The notes under the pieces were generated by a model, which did not search any database, was not told the DNA's origin, and saw nothing but the letters and a program-made list of their open reading frames with translations. From an uncultured Oscillibacter sp. (lineage in GTDB: Bacteria > Bacillota > Clostridia > Oscillospirales > Oscillospiraceae): a DNA stretch of 35,238 bases. This document shows positions 1 through 8,215 of this stretch, one piece after another. The translations under genes and the position numbers were made by a program. The stretch is taken from the NCBI GenBank assembly GCA_910576845.1, contig CAJTJA010000023.1, positions 1 through 35,238 on the forward strand, written 5' to 3'. Within the stretch, counting starts at the first letter, position 1; the number at the start of each line of letters is the position of its first letter.

Positions 1-339
1 CTGGAACAGCGCCCGGTCCATTCGCACGTCCTGACCATCCGCCCCGTGGATCGAAACGTCCCAGGACCCAAAGGACGAACCGCTGGAGCCGCCAAGATCG
101 TGTGCAACAGAAACCGAGGGGGTGGGCCGGGGCATTTCGTGGCCGCCTCCCCTGCTGGCCACCAGTGGAACGTCTGCCGCTGTCCTGTGTTTTGATTTTC
201 TGGAGCCAACGGTAAGGACGATCCCAGCGACGACAACGCCGCCAAGGAACGCCTGAACATCACCGCCGCAAAGGCAGATCACCGCCAACACCAGAATAAC
301 GCCGGCGGCAATCCACCAGCCTTTCCCCATTCCTTTCAT
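1..339 (-). CDS. Unknown membrane protein, N-terminal part (cut by window edge)
   Basis: An open frame of 113 codons starts at an ATG on the minus strand (base 339), behind a good AGGAGGG ribosome site, and runs off the left edge without a stop. The product begins MKGMGKGWW and has two closely spaced hydrophobic stretches (about residues 8-25 and 30-46), then a basic, Gly/Ser/Pro-rich linker, then the start of what may be a soluble domain. That suggests a membrane-anchored protein with its C-terminal part inside or outside the cell depending on topology. I do not recognise the family. It is divergently arranged with the SEDS-like gene, about 105 bases apart. The strong start region makes it a likely real gene; its function is unknown. 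Confidence 0.6.
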   Translation of the reverse strand, partial: MKGMGKGWWIAAGVILVLAVICLCGGDVQAFLGGVVVAGIVLTVGSRKSKHRTAADVPLVASRGGGHEMPRPTPSVSVAHDLGGSSGSSFGSWDVSIHGADGQDVRMDRALFQ

Positions 340-375
340 GTCTGCACCCTCCTATGTAGAACATTGTCGAATTGT

Positions 376-394
376 GCTGATTATTTCAGCATTA
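376..394. promoter_or_regulatory. Small palindrome between divergent genes
   Basis: The gap between the divergent genes at 339 and 445 holds an imperfect inverted repeat, GTGCTGA-TTATT-TCAGCAT, and an AT-rich stretch with a TATTAT-like box near 402-410. This could be an operator or part of a shared promoter region. No clear -35/-10 pair can be assigned, so this is a weak call. Confidence 0.25.
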
Positions 395-444
395 CAAAGC
401 TATTATAAGCGGCAAAAAGTCACAAGTCAAGGAGGCAGGACCAG

Positions 445-1536
445 GTGACACAAGAAGGCGACTATCATGAAAAATTTACCCATGCGCTGGAGAAAGTTCT
501 GCCCTCCCTGGGCCTGGGCACGGCGGCCATGCTGGGCATGTATTTCCTGGACGTCTCCCGGCTGGTCCGGCACGCCCGGGTCGTGTATGGCGGAGCTTTG
601 GCAGTATCGCTCCTGCCTTTGGTGTTTCTGCATTCTCATTATTGCACATATTACATTGCCCTTGCGGCGGCGTTGAGCCCCCTCGCCTATGCGCTTTGGC
701 TCTACAGTTTCCGAAACAAGGGCTGGAAGGGCTTTTTGCTTACCATCCTGGGCGGCGGCTTCCTGGCGGTAGTCTGCTGTCTTACGCCCGGCATATCGAA
801 ACTTATGATGCTGCTCTTCTCCGGCCTGGTGCTGACCCTCTACGCCGCGGGCCGGGACTGGTTCGGTGTGGGCCGCTGGAAGGGCGTGGCCGCTGCTCTG
901 GCCGTTGTTTTCGGACTCCTGGCCGTCCTCTTTTTCGCAGGCTATCTCAATTCCTTCCTGCACCGGGTCATAATCGCCCTCCACCCGGAGCAGGACAGGC
1001 TGGTCCGTGGCTATAGTGGCTATATGGGTTGGGTGCTCAAGATGTTTTGGAGAGACGTTCCCCCTCTGCGGAGCGTAATTGGTGAGGCCGCCATGTCGGT
1101 CAACGCAGGGGCGCGAGTCTTCGGCGCCGGTCAGGAAATGCGTCCCATCGATTTCTCCCACGACTTCCTCCCCGCTTCCTTGGCGGCGGCCTGGGGCTGG
1201 GTCCCTCTGGCGCTTCTGCTGGCGGCGGTGGCGGCTTTGCTTCTCTGGCTGCTGGTGAAGGGCCTGCGGCAGAGCTACCTTCCGGGCCATTTCGTAGTGC
1301 TGGCGGTGGTCCTGACTCTGGGATTTCAGACCCTGTTCAGCGCGGCGCTGAATTTCGGCTTCGTTCTCTTCTCCGCCAGTCTGCCCTTGGTGGTGGGGAA
1401 CTTCCAGACGATCCTTAACATGACTCTCATCGGCCTGGCCCTGTCGGTGTTCCGGGGGAACTCCATCGCCCGGGAGGAACCGGAAAAGCCCCTCTCACAA
1501 AAAAAGCGGCTGCGAATCCGGTTTGAATATCAATAA
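445..1536 (+). CDS. Divergent SEDS-family (FtsW/RodA/SpoVE-like) membrane protein
   Basis: This 363-residue polytopic protein has roughly nine or ten membrane segments. It starts at GTG 445, nine bases after AAGGAGG. The C-terminal third follows the SEDS pattern: a loop with SHDFLPASLAAAWGW (Asp240) matches the family's HTDF...EE.GF region, which carries the catalytic Asp of RodA peptidoglycan polymerases, and the last segments (ASLPLVVGNFQTILNMTLIGLALSVFR) match the conserved LPFxSYGGSS...N..xIGLLLS tail. The SYGGS core is lost, and the N-terminal half is very weakly conserved and slightly short. Seen: topology and partial motif. Known: SEDS proteins polymerise glycan strands with a class B PBP. 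Inferred: a specialised or altered SEDS protein. It lies just upstream of a wall-bound muramidase gene, which fits an envelope role. Confidence 0.5.
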   Translation: MTQEGDYHEKFTHALEKVLPSLGLGTAAMLGMYFLDVSRLVRHARVVYGGALAVSLLPLVFLHSHYCTYYIALAAALSPLAYALWLYSFRNKGWKGFLLTILGGGFLAVVCCLTPGISKLMMLLFSGLVLTLYAAGRDWFGVGRWKGVAAALAVVFGLLAVLFFAGYLNSFLHRVIIALHPEQDRLVRGYSGYMGWVLKMFWRDVPPLRSVIGEAAMSVNAGARVFGAGQEMRPIDFSHDFLPASLAAAWGWVPLALLLAAVAALLLWLLVKGLRQSYLPGHFVVLAVVLTLGFQTLFSAALNFGFVLFSASLPLVVGNFQTILNMTLIGLALSVFRGNSIAREEPEKPLSQKKRLRIRFEYQ

Positions 1537-1578
1537 AAGCGCAGAAATATGTTAATTTTGGAAATCTGCGCCAAAATA

Positions 1579-1607
1579 TTGACCTGCAGTCAAATTTCGA
1601 CTATAAT
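1579..1607 (+). promoter_or_regulatory. Sigma-A promoter of the SLH-GH25 gene
   Basis: TTGACC (1579-1584), a 17-base spacer and TATAAT (1602-1607) form a near-perfect promoter. Transcription should start near 1614, only about 20 bases before the terminator-like hairpin at 1633-1663 and about 90 bases before the ATG at 1703. Confidence 0.75.
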
Positions 1608-1632
1608 AAGAAAATATCGACGAGGACCTCTG

Positions 1633-1663
1633 CCGCGGCCCCGACGGGCCGCGGTCCTTTTTT
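1633..1663 (+). terminator. Intrinsic terminator inside the leader of the SLH-GH25 gene
   Basis: A 9-bp GC-only stem (CCGCGGCCC / GGGCCGCGG, loop CGAC) is followed directly by six T. It is a textbook terminator, but it sits about 20 bases downstream of the promoter at 1579-1607 and before the ribosome site (1690-1695), so transcripts from that promoter must read through it. It may end transcription from the SEDS-like gene, attenuate the SLH-GH25 gene, or both. Confidence 0.75.
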
Positions 1664-1702
1664 ACCTTCCATTCCGACAAAAACCGACGAAAGGAAACTG
1701 TC

Positions 1703-3472
1703 ATGCGCCAAATTCGATTGCCAAAGCGCCTCTTATCCGGTTTGCTCGCCGGAGCTCTGCTCCTCACTCCCGCCATGGCTTTTACAGACACCAGCGGACA
1801 CTGGGCCGAGTCCGCCGTCAACAAGTGGAGTCAAGAATATGGCATCCTCCAGGGCTACGGAGACGGCTCCTTCCGCCCGGACGCCTCTATTACGCGGGGC
1901 GCCTTCGCCGGTATTTTGGATCGATTTCTTCAATTTCAGACTATTGCTCCAGAGGGCACTTTTTCCGATACCAGCGGAAACCACTGGGAGAGCGCCATTT
2001 TAAAGCTCAATGCCGCTGGAGTATATTTTGGCAGCGGCGGCAAGGCCCTGCCGGGGAACACCATCACCCGCCAGCAGGCCATGACTATGGTGGCCCGGGC
2101 CTTTCAGCTTGGGGGAGCGGATACCCCTCTTTATTACAACGATGAAGCCCAGGTCGCCGACTATGCCCGCCCTTACATTGCGGAAATGACCTCGCGGAAC
2201 TGGATCACTGACGCGGTGGACAACGATCTCCACCCTACCGCTCCCATGACCCGCGGGGAGCTGGTAAACCTATTGAACAACATGATTCAGGTTCTGCTTC
2301 AAAGCAGCGGAACATACTCCAGCAATGTTGAGGGGACACTCCTTATCAATGCCGTCGAGGGCGCAAATCTGACCGATATGACCATCTCCGGCGATCTCCT
2401 CATCGCCCCAGGCGTTGCCGGAGCCGTTACACTTACCAATGTAAGCATCGGCGGAGAACTCCGCTGCTTCAGCTCCATTATCCCGCAGATTATTGATACG
2501 GTGCCAGATACACCGGACGAACCTTTTACACCCGAACCGCCCGTTTCTCCCGAGCTGCCCGGAACGCCGAATTCCGGGGGAGACGATCTTGACCCGGGAT
2601 TCATTGTGGTAACTCCGGACACATCCCCCACCGTACCTGAAGGCCCGGAGGAGCAACCCGTCTATCCCGGCATCCAGCCCAGCGAAGTTTACACTCCCGG
2701 CATAACTACCGGGGAGACCATTGAATATGACAACCGGAAGATTCCCGTCTATGCCGGCACCGAACGCAGCCAATTGTTCCAGGGCGATTTTGTCTGGTCC
2801 GGAGACCGGCTGGTCTATACCGGCTCCGCTTTCCGCACTCGTTTTGGCATTGATGTCTCCGCTTATCAAAACCGGGCCAGCGAAAATGAAACCATTAACT
2901 GGCAGGCTGTCCGGGATGACGGTGTGGATTTCGCTATGGTCCGTATCGGTCTCCGGGGTTATTCCTCCGGCAAAATCACAGAAGATGCTTTCTACCGTCA
3001 AAATATCCAAGACGCTATGGCCGCTGGAATCGAAACCGGCGTGTACTTCTTCGCTCAGGCCATTACGGTGGAAGAGGCCATCGAGGAGGCCGAATTCGTC
3101 ATTCAGCGCCTCCAGGGACTGGATATTAATGGTCCTGTAGCCTATGACTGGGAAATGCATGACTCCAGCTACCGGGTCTACGGCACCACTCCGGAGATGG
3201 CCACCGCCTGTGCCGTCGCTTTCTGCCAGCGTATTCAGGAGGCGGGCTATACCCCTATGATTTACGCCGGGTCCTATGTCAGCTATTTGAAGTATGACCA
3301 GGGCGCGATTGCTCCCTACCTTTGCTGGTATCCTGAGTACAAGAGCGAAAGCTCGGAAAAGCTGTATCCTGCTCTTTACTATCAGCCGGATTACTGGCAG
3401 TTTTCCAGTAAATGCTCCATTGCCGGAATCGGAGGCAACGTGGACGCAAACATTCAGTTTATTCCCTACTGA
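1703..3472 (+). CDS. Exported SLH-domain GH25 muramidase
   Basis: A 589-residue secreted protein. A signal peptide (basic start, hydrophobic core, AMA cleavage near residue 26) is followed by three S-layer-homology repeats (about residues 27-75, 86-140 and 147-195, with GHWAE and GYGDGSFRPD type motifs), a middle region, a Pro/Glu-rich linker (about 265-330) and a C-terminal GH25 lysozyme domain (about 380-589). GH25 hallmarks are FGIDVSAYQ (Asp384) and AYDWEMHD (Asp482 and Glu484, the expected catalytic pair), with the domain running to the last residue. Known: SLH repeats bind pyruvylated secondary wall polymers and GH25 enzymes cleave the MurNAc-GlcNAc bond. Inferred: a wall-anchored peptidoglycan-remodelling enzyme. 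The ribosome site AAAGGA lies seven bases before the ATG. It has its own promoter and leader terminator. Confidence 0.93.
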   Translation: MRQIRLPKRLLSGLLAGALLLTPAMAFTDTSGHWAESAVNKWSQEYGILQGYGDGSFRPDASITRGAFAGILDRFLQFQTIAPEGTFSDTSGNHWESAILKLNAAGVYFGSGGKALPGNTITRQQAMTMVARAFQLGGADTPLYYNDEAQVADYARPYIAEMTSRNWITDAVDNDLHPTAPMTRGELVNLLNNMIQVLLQSSGTYSSNVEGTLLINAVEGANLTDMTISGDLLIAPGVAGAVTLTNVSIGGELRCFSSIIPQIIDTVPDTPDEPFTPEPPVSPELPGTPNSGGDDLDPGFIVVTPDTSPTVPEGPEEQPVYPGIQPSEVYTPGITTGETIEYDNRKIPVYAGTERSQLFQGDFVWSGDRLVYTGSAFRTRFGIDVSAYQNRASENETINWQAVRDDGVDFAMVRIGLRGYSSGKITEDAFYRQNIQDAMAAGIETGVYFFAQAITVEEAIEEAEFVIQRLQGLDINGPVAYDWEMHDSSYRVYGTTPEMATACAVAFCQRIQEAGYTPMIYAGSYVSYLKYDQGAIAPYLCWYPEYKSESSEKLYPALYYQPDYWQFSSKCSIAGIGGNVDANIQFIPY

Positions 3473-3525
3473 CAAGCAGGCAAAAGCAGTGTCACAAAGA
3501 CCAGTAATACAAATTCCCAATTTAT

Positions 3526-3560
3526 CGGGGAACCGCCGGTAAAGGCGGTTCCCCGCTTTA
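3526..3560 (+). terminator. Terminator after the SLH-GH25 gene
   Basis: A perfect 12-bp stem (CGGGGAACCGCC / GGCGGTTCCCCG) with a 6-base loop, about 50 bases after the stop codon, followed by CTTTA. The T-run is short but the stem is very stable. Confidence 0.7.
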
Positions 3561-3633
3561 GATGTTTGACCAATACGTTTATAAAGCTGCTCTGGACAGT
3601 GCCAACCCGGAAAAGAAGAATAAAACTTCACTC

Positions 3634-3662
3634 TTGTCAACAGAGAAATTGTTGAGTATAAT
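3634..3662 (+). promoter_or_regulatory. Sigma-A promoter of fapA
   Basis: TTGTCA (3634-3639), 17 bases, TATAAT (3657-3662), ending 44 bases before the fapA start. Ribosome site GGAGGT at 3692-3697. Confidence 0.75.
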
Positions 3663-3706
3663 AGTAGTAATTCATTGAATCGTCGACGGATGGAGGTGCC
3701 CCAGGC

Positions 3707-5440
3707 ATGTCATGGAAAGACAAAATTACGTCTCTTCTTTTTGGCTCCACAGCTGCAGAGAATGTAGACAAGGAACTTCCCGAAGAACAAGCACACACGC
3801 CCCCCCCTATAGAGAGCGCTCCCGAGGCTGTTCCAGAGGACCCTTCCCTTCTGGATGTGCCTGCTGACCACCCAATCCGCCAGCTTTATTCCATCCGTCA
3901 GCAGGAAGCCCATGGACTGTCTCCCATCCGGCTGTGTATGGATGAGGACGGCACTTTTCCGCCGGAGATAATCGCAAAAGAGAAAAACCGCCTGGATGCT
4001 TCCCTGAAAAATGTATGTGCTTCCCGCCTGAGGTCGGCTAAGGGCCGGAGCCGGGGAAAGCACAACAAGAAAAAACCGGACACAGAAGAAGAACCCCTGA
4101 TTCTGGATGCCCGGCCTTGGTTCTTCCTCTCCTCCGACAAGCTTTATGCTTGGATGGTAGCCTTTCCTCCCATAGGACCCGGAACAGAATTGTCCCGGGA
4201 GATGATTTATCAGGAACTGTCGGAGCATGGCATTTCCTTCGGTGTAGACACAAAACTGGTAGATCGGATCACTCATGAGCGGGAGCGCTATTTTACTCTT
4301 TACCTGGTCGCAAGGGGCAAACCGGCTTTCGATGGGCGAAACGGCAACATTGTAGACTATTTTCCCCGGACAGTTGAACGGGTGCTTGAGGTAAATGAAT
4401 TTGGTCAGGTAGATTATACCGCCTTAAATCTGATCTACAACGTCGAGGAAGGCCAGGAAATCTGCCGTTTGATCCGTCCTACAGAGGGCGAACCGGGGCG
4501 CACGGTACTGGATCAGGAGGTCCCTGCCAAAAGCGGAAAATCCGTGCCTCTCCCCAAGGGCCGAAATACCGAAATCAGCGAGGACGGAGACGCCCTTGTT
4601 GCAGCCATCCCAGGCCACGTGGAGTTCACCGGACGCACTTTTCAGATTAAACCCGTGCTGGATATTGATGGGAATGTGGATTTTTCTACCGGAAATATCA
4701 AATTTGTAGGTGATGTCAATATCAAAGGCGACGTGCTCAGCGGCTTTACCGTCCGGGCTATGGGCAACATTCACGTGGGCGGCGTGATAGAGGCCGGCAG
4801 CACTGTGGAAGCCGGCGGGGACCTGACCGTCGTCAAGGGCATTTTAGGGGACGGAACCACAGTTATCCGAGCCTCCCGGTGCATCTTCTCCAAATATATT
4901 GAGAACTCCACGATTGTCGTGCGGGAAAACCTGCAGACAGACTGTATTGTCAACGGCAGCATCTACTGTGATGGAGATGTCATCGTCCGCTCTGGACGGG
5001 GCAGCATTATCGGCGGCCGGGTTTGGGCCGCCGACAAAATCAGCGCCAGTGCCGTAGGCGCCAAGTCGGAATGCAGGACATCTGTTTCCCTGGGCGGACT
5101 TCCCTGCACAAACTTTGAACGGGACACAATTCGAAAAGAGCTGCGGGAATTAAAGCAGGAACTGGAACGACTGGAAAATCAGTTGGACAGCCCTGCCAAA
5201 TCCAGTCTTTTAGGCAAAACCCGAATGAAGATTTCCGTTGCAGAACTGAAACTGAAACAGATGGAAGAAGATCTGAACGCCATGAAAGCGGAGCTGAAAG
5301 AGAAGGACAGCGGACGGCTGGAATGCTCTGTTGCCTATCCTGGAACGGAGCTCATCTTCGGCAATGAGATTCTCCGTCTGCGGCAGGAGGCCCGACAGTG
5401 TGTTGCCAAGATGCTCTGCGGTGAAATTGTACTGATGTAA
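3707..5440 (+). CDS. fapA: FapA / DUF342 family protein
   Basis: 577 residues. An acidic, Pro-rich variable N-terminus is followed by the FapA N-terminal domain (around residues 145-270) and then a glycine-rich right-handed beta-helix region (about 310-465) with repeated short turns such as GNVDFSTGNIKFVGDVNIKGDV and GNIHVGGVIEAGSTVEAGGDLTV. The next part (about 472-535) is highly charged, with heptad-like Leu, and probably forms a coiled coil. Known: DUF342 (FapA) proteins are widespread in Clostridia and Bacilli; in Vibrio the namesake affects flagellar assembly and chemoreceptor localisation, while the role in Firmicutes is unclear. No flagellar gene is nearby, so a polar or septal scaffold role is only a guess. 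It is a single-gene unit with its own promoter and a downstream hairpin. Confidence 0.88.
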   Translation: MSWKDKITSLLFGSTAAENVDKELPEEQAHTPPPIESAPEAVPEDPSLLDVPADHPIRQLYSIRQQEAHGLSPIRLCMDEDGTFPPEIIAKEKNRLDASLKNVCASRLRSAKGRSRGKHNKKKPDTEEEPLILDARPWFFLSSDKLYAWMVAFPPIGPGTELSREMIYQELSEHGISFGVDTKLVDRITHERERYFTLYLVARGKPAFDGRNGNIVDYFPRTVERVLEVNEFGQVDYTALNLIYNVEEGQEICRLIRPTEGEPGRTVLDQEVPAKSGKSVPLPKGRNTEISEDGDALVAAIPGHVEFTGRTFQIKPVLDIDGNVDFSTGNIKFVGDVNIKGDVLSGFTVRAMGNIHVGGVIEAGSTVEAGGDLTVVKGILGDGTTVIRASRCIFSKYIENSTIVVRENLQTDCIVNGSIYCDGDVIVRSGRGSIIGGRVWAADKISASAVGAKSECRTSVSLGGLPCTNFERDTIRKELRELKQELERLENQLDSPAKSSLLGKTRMKISVAELKLKQMEEDLNAMKAELKEKDSGRLECSVAYPGTELIFGNEILRLRQEARQCVAKMLCGEIVLM

Positions 5441-5444
5441 TCAG

Positions 5445-5470
5445 GCGGCGGATACAATTGTATCCGCCGC
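5445..5470 (+). terminator. Terminator-like perfect inverted repeat after fapA
   Basis: A 26-base perfect palindrome (two 13-base arms, GCGGCGGATACAA and its complement) begins four bases after the fapA stop codon. The tail is pyrimidine-rich (GTCTTCTTCCCTTTCC) but not a pure T-run. Confidence 0.6.
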
Positions 5471-5538
5471 GTCTTCTTCCCTTTCCGTCCATATATCCCA
5501 CTCCTTCACCACCCTAAACCGGCAGAAGAAGATCGCAT

Positions 5539-5576
5539 CAAAAAGACCGCTGAAATCACAGGATTTCAGCGGTCTT
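5539..5576 (-). terminator. Terminator of the 2-hydroxyacid dehydrogenase gene
   Basis: Stem arms 5543-5557 and 5562-5576 (15 bp, perfect, loop of four bases). Read on the minus strand the hairpin is followed by TTT-TGATGC, about 16 bases after the dehydrogenase stop codon. It also has some T on the plus side, so it may be bidirectional with the fapA hairpin. Confidence 0.75.
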
Positions 5577-5591
5577 CTGTCATGCATGCAA

Positions 5592-6524
5592 TTATCCCTC
5601 GTACAAATACGTTGGTTCACGGCCCTCCAGAACAGCAATCAAATCATCTACGGCCCACATTGCCATATTGTACATGGACTCATGGGTATTGGCGGCAACA
5701 TGGGGGAACCCAATGAAATTGTTCAGCTTGTTGAGCGGGCTTTCAAAAGACCGCTTTTCATCACAGAATACGTCTGTGCCGCAAGCCCGCAGCGTACCAT
5801 TCGTCAGAGCGTCATACAGGGCCGCCTCATCTACAATGGGCCCGCGGGCGGTATTGAGCAAAATGGCACCGGGCTTGAAATGTGAGAACAACTCCGCGTT
5901 GAACATTCCGCGGGTTTCCTCCAGCAATGGGCAGTTGATGCTGACAATATCGCTCTGCGCCACCATTTCCTCAATGGTATCAACCCTGGTAATACCCCGC
6001 TCAGCCAGGGTCTCGGCAGAGGTATGCACCGTATAGCCCAGAACCTTGCAGCCCATAGCCCGGAACATAGCCGCCAAAATAGAACCGATCCGCCCAGAAG
6101 CACCCACAATGCCAACCACTTTTCCACGGGTCTCACTGCCCCTTAAGGAAACCGGTCCCATCTCCCGGAAGCCCTGGGTCTTCTGAATATACTCCGTCTG
6201 ATACAGATTCCGCATAAGCGCCAAAGACATAGTAAACGCAAATTCCGCCACAGAATAGCTGTTGGCACCCGGCGTATATGTAATTGGAATGCCAAATTCC
6301 CGGCAGGCCGCCACATCCAGAATATCCATGCCGACTCCATGGCGGGCAATCACCTTACACTTTTTCGCTCTGGATATCTGCTCCCGATTCAAATGATGAG
6401 CTCGCAGGAAAATCGCGTCCAGCTCCTCAATGTGATCAAAATTGTCCACTATATCAGCATAGTCTCTCAATTTCTTTTCGGCGTCAGGATGGATGATCTC
6501 CGCCATATAGACTTTCTTTCTCAT
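5592..6524 (-). CDS. D-isomer-specific 2-hydroxyacid dehydrogenase
   Basis: 310 residues from ATG 6524, preceded by AGGAG with eight bases spacing (an upstream GTG at 6533 overlaps this site and is unlikely). The NAD-binding Rossmann motif is GIVGASGRIG (138-147). The catalytic triad of the family is visible: Arg227 in NTARGPIVDE, Glu256 in DVFCDE and His275 in FPHVAANT. Reaction of the family: NAD-dependent interconversion of a 2-keto acid and a D-2-hydroxy acid. No C-terminal ACT domain is present, so it is not a full-length regulated SerA; it could be a phosphoglycerate-, glyoxylate/hydroxypyruvate- or lactate-type enzyme. It is a single-gene unit downstream of the siroheme operon on the same strand, with its own terminator. 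Confidence 0.9.
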   Translation of the reverse strand: MRKKVYMAEIIHPDAEKKLRDYADIVDNFDHIEELDAIFLRAHHLNREQISRAKKCKVIARHGVGMDILDVAACREFGIPITYTPGANSYSVAEFAFTMSLALMRNLYQTEYIQKTQGFREMGPVSLRGSETRGKVVGIVGASGRIGSILAAMFRAMGCKVLGYTVHTSAETLAERGITRVDTIEEMVAQSDIVSINCPLLEETRGMFNAELFSHFKPGAILLNTARGPIVDEAALYDALTNGTLRACGTDVFCDEKRSFESPLNKLNNFIGFPHVAANTHESMYNMAMWAVDDLIAVLEGREPTYLYEG

Positions 6525-6556
6525 TTTCTTCACTCCTATATATAGTATCTTATTAT

Positions 6557-6604
6557 CAGCACAGTTAATAAGAATCCAAAGGATTCTTTTCAGCTGCGTT
6601 GACT
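6557..6604. repeat. Dispersed intergenic repeat, type C, copy 1
   Basis: CAGCACAGTTAATAAG, then a hairpin (AAGAATCC-AAA-GGATTCTT), then CTTTTCAGCTGCGTTGACT. A related copy lies at 28960-29004, sharing CAGCACAGT at one end and TCTTTTCA-TGCGTTGACT at the other. The 8-bp hairpin may also act as a weak terminator for the siroheme operon, which ends at 6713. Confidence 0.5.
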
Positions 6605-6712
6605 ATAACCACAACCAAAGCTATGTCTCCTGATTACAATGGAAATCCCTCTGTTCTGTACCATTCCGACACCATATTGAAATTCTTTCTGCATAATACT
6701 GGCTATCAAAGC

Positions 6713-8215
6713 TTATGGATTTGATGCGGCCTGCCGGTGCGCCTCCAGAATCACCCTCACAATTCCTTCCGCCGAAATCTCCGGAGCAGTAAAAAAGGGC
6801 TTGTGATACACCTTCCGCAGGGCGTTCGCAGTAACTTCCCCAATACACACACACGCCGCCCTTTGGGGAATCTCTCCGTACTCCCGCAAAAACAGCTCTA
6901 CGCCGCTGGCACTGGAAAACGTCAGGTAATCCGCTCTCTCCAGACAGGAACGAGCCATATCTGCCGCCGCCCGGTCAGCACGGAGATCGTAGAGCGGGAC
7001 ATCCCGCACGGTATACCGCGCAGCCAGCGTCTGAAGCAACTCCCTAGACCCCCGGCGGGAACGGAACAAAAAGATATCCTCTCCCGGCTCTGCCGCGCGG
7101 CAGAGCGCCCTGGCCAACGCCTCACTGGTATACAGGTCCGGGCAGATATCCGCCTGAATCCCATGCTCCCACAATTGCTGGGATGTGGCTCTGCCAATTG
7201 CGGCAAAACGGCAGCCATACAGACCGCGCAGATCAATTTTTTGCCGTGCCAAATGTTGAAAGAACAGGTGAACGCCGTTTCCGCTGGTAAAAACTATCCA
7301 GTTTCTTCCCTCGCAGAGCGTTCGCAGGTCAAAGTCCAGCGGCAGCGGGCATATCTGAGAGTGCACGGCGTCAAAAACCCGCGCTCCATGCTCCTCCAGC
7401 GCCGAACGCAGCTTTTGAAGGATTGCCTGGGTTCCCGTCAAGCCAACACAAACGCCCCTCAGGGGCTTTTCCGCTTCGAAGGAGAGATTCATGGCTGCCG
7501 CCGCGCCTACCACAATGACTGCCGGAGCCTGAACGACGGCCTCTTGAGTCCGTCGGACAATGTCCGCCAGCGTTCCCCGTACCGCCGCCGGCTCAGGCGC
7601 ATTTCCGCCGGAAATCACCGCCGCCGGCGTATCCGCAGGCATTCCGCCTCCAATCAGCCTTTTGGCAATCTGCTCCAGCCGGTTCAGACCCATCAGAAAT
7701 ACCAGTGTTCCCGGTAAATGAGCCAGCTCCTCTAAATATGAGGGCAGCCCGTCTGGCGTGTCCGCAGTGTGGGCAGTAACAATATGCACACTCCCGCTGA
7801 CTCCCCGGTGTGTCACCGGAATCCCCGCCATAGCGGGAATGGCAATGGCGGAAGAAACGCCGGGAACCTCCTCATACGCGATACCGGCCTTCCGCAGCGC
7901 GAGAATCTCCTCTCCGCCCCGGCCAAACACAAAGGGATCGCCCCCCTTCAAGCGAACTACCCGCTTTCCCATACGGGCTTTCGCAATCAGCAGGGAGCAG
8001 ATTTCCTCCTGGGAAGCGGAGTGTTTTCCGCAGCGCTTTCCCATATAGAGCTTTTCCGCCTGATCCGGGACAAGCGACAAAATCGCACCAGCAATCAGAT
8101 CATCATAAACTACTGTATCGCATGTTCCCAGCAACGAGGCTCCCCGCAAAGTCAGCAGCTCCGGCCCGCCGCAGCCAGCCCCCACCAGATAGACGCAGCC
8201 TTGTTTTTCCATCAT
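6713..8215 (-). CDS. cobA-hemD: Fused uroporphyrinogen-III C-methyltransferase / uroporphyrinogen-III synthase
   Basis: 500 residues. The N-terminal half (about 7-245) is a SUMT domain with VGAGCGGPELLTLRGA (11-26), RLKGGDPFVFGRGGEE (88-103) and PGVSSAIA; it uses SAM to convert uroporphyrinogen III to precorrin-2. The C-terminal half (about 255-500) is HemD, which cyclises hydroxymethylbilane to uroporphyrinogen III. The first glycine motif deviates from the usual VGAGPGDP by having Cys and Gly in place of Pro and Asp. The start codon overlaps the upstream stop (ATGA at 8215), so translation is coupled; the second ATG at 8212 is an alternative start. As last gene of the sulfur operon it feeds the Met8-like protein encoded upstream. 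Confidence 0.93.
   Translation of the reverse strand: MMEKQGCVYLVGAGCGGPELLTLRGASLLGTCDTVVYDDLIAGAILSLVPDQAEKLYMGKRCGKHSASQEEICSLLIAKARMGKRVVRLKGGDPFVFGRGGEEILALRKAGIAYEEVPGVSSAIAIPAMAGIPVTHRGVSGSVHIVTAHTADTPDGLPSYLEELAHLPGTLVFLMGLNRLEQIAKRLIGGGMPADTPAAVISGGNAPEPAAVRGTLADIVRRTQEAVVQAPAVIVVGAAAAMNLSFEAEKPLRGVCVGLTGTQAILQKLRSALEEHGARVFDAVHSQICPLPLDFDLRTLCEGRNWIVFTSGNGVHLFFQHLARQKIDLRGLYGCRFAAIGRATSQQLWEHGIQADICPDLYTSEALARALCRAAEPGEDIFLFRSRRGSRELLQTLAARYTVRDVPLYDLRADRAAADMARSCLERADYLTFSSASGVELFLREYGEIPQRAACVCIGEVTANALRKVYHKPFFTAPEISAEGIVRVILEAHRQAASNP

Noticed and set aside
427..1290. Long minus-strand frame opposite the SEDS-like gene
   Set aside because: Gln/Arg/His-rich composition typical of an antisense shadow; the plus frame has the ribosome site and clear membrane segments.
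5592..6524. Assignment as serA (phosphoglycerate dehydrogenase)
   Set aside because: The catalytic core fits the wider family, but there is no ACT domain and no serine-synthesis neighbour, so substrate is left open.
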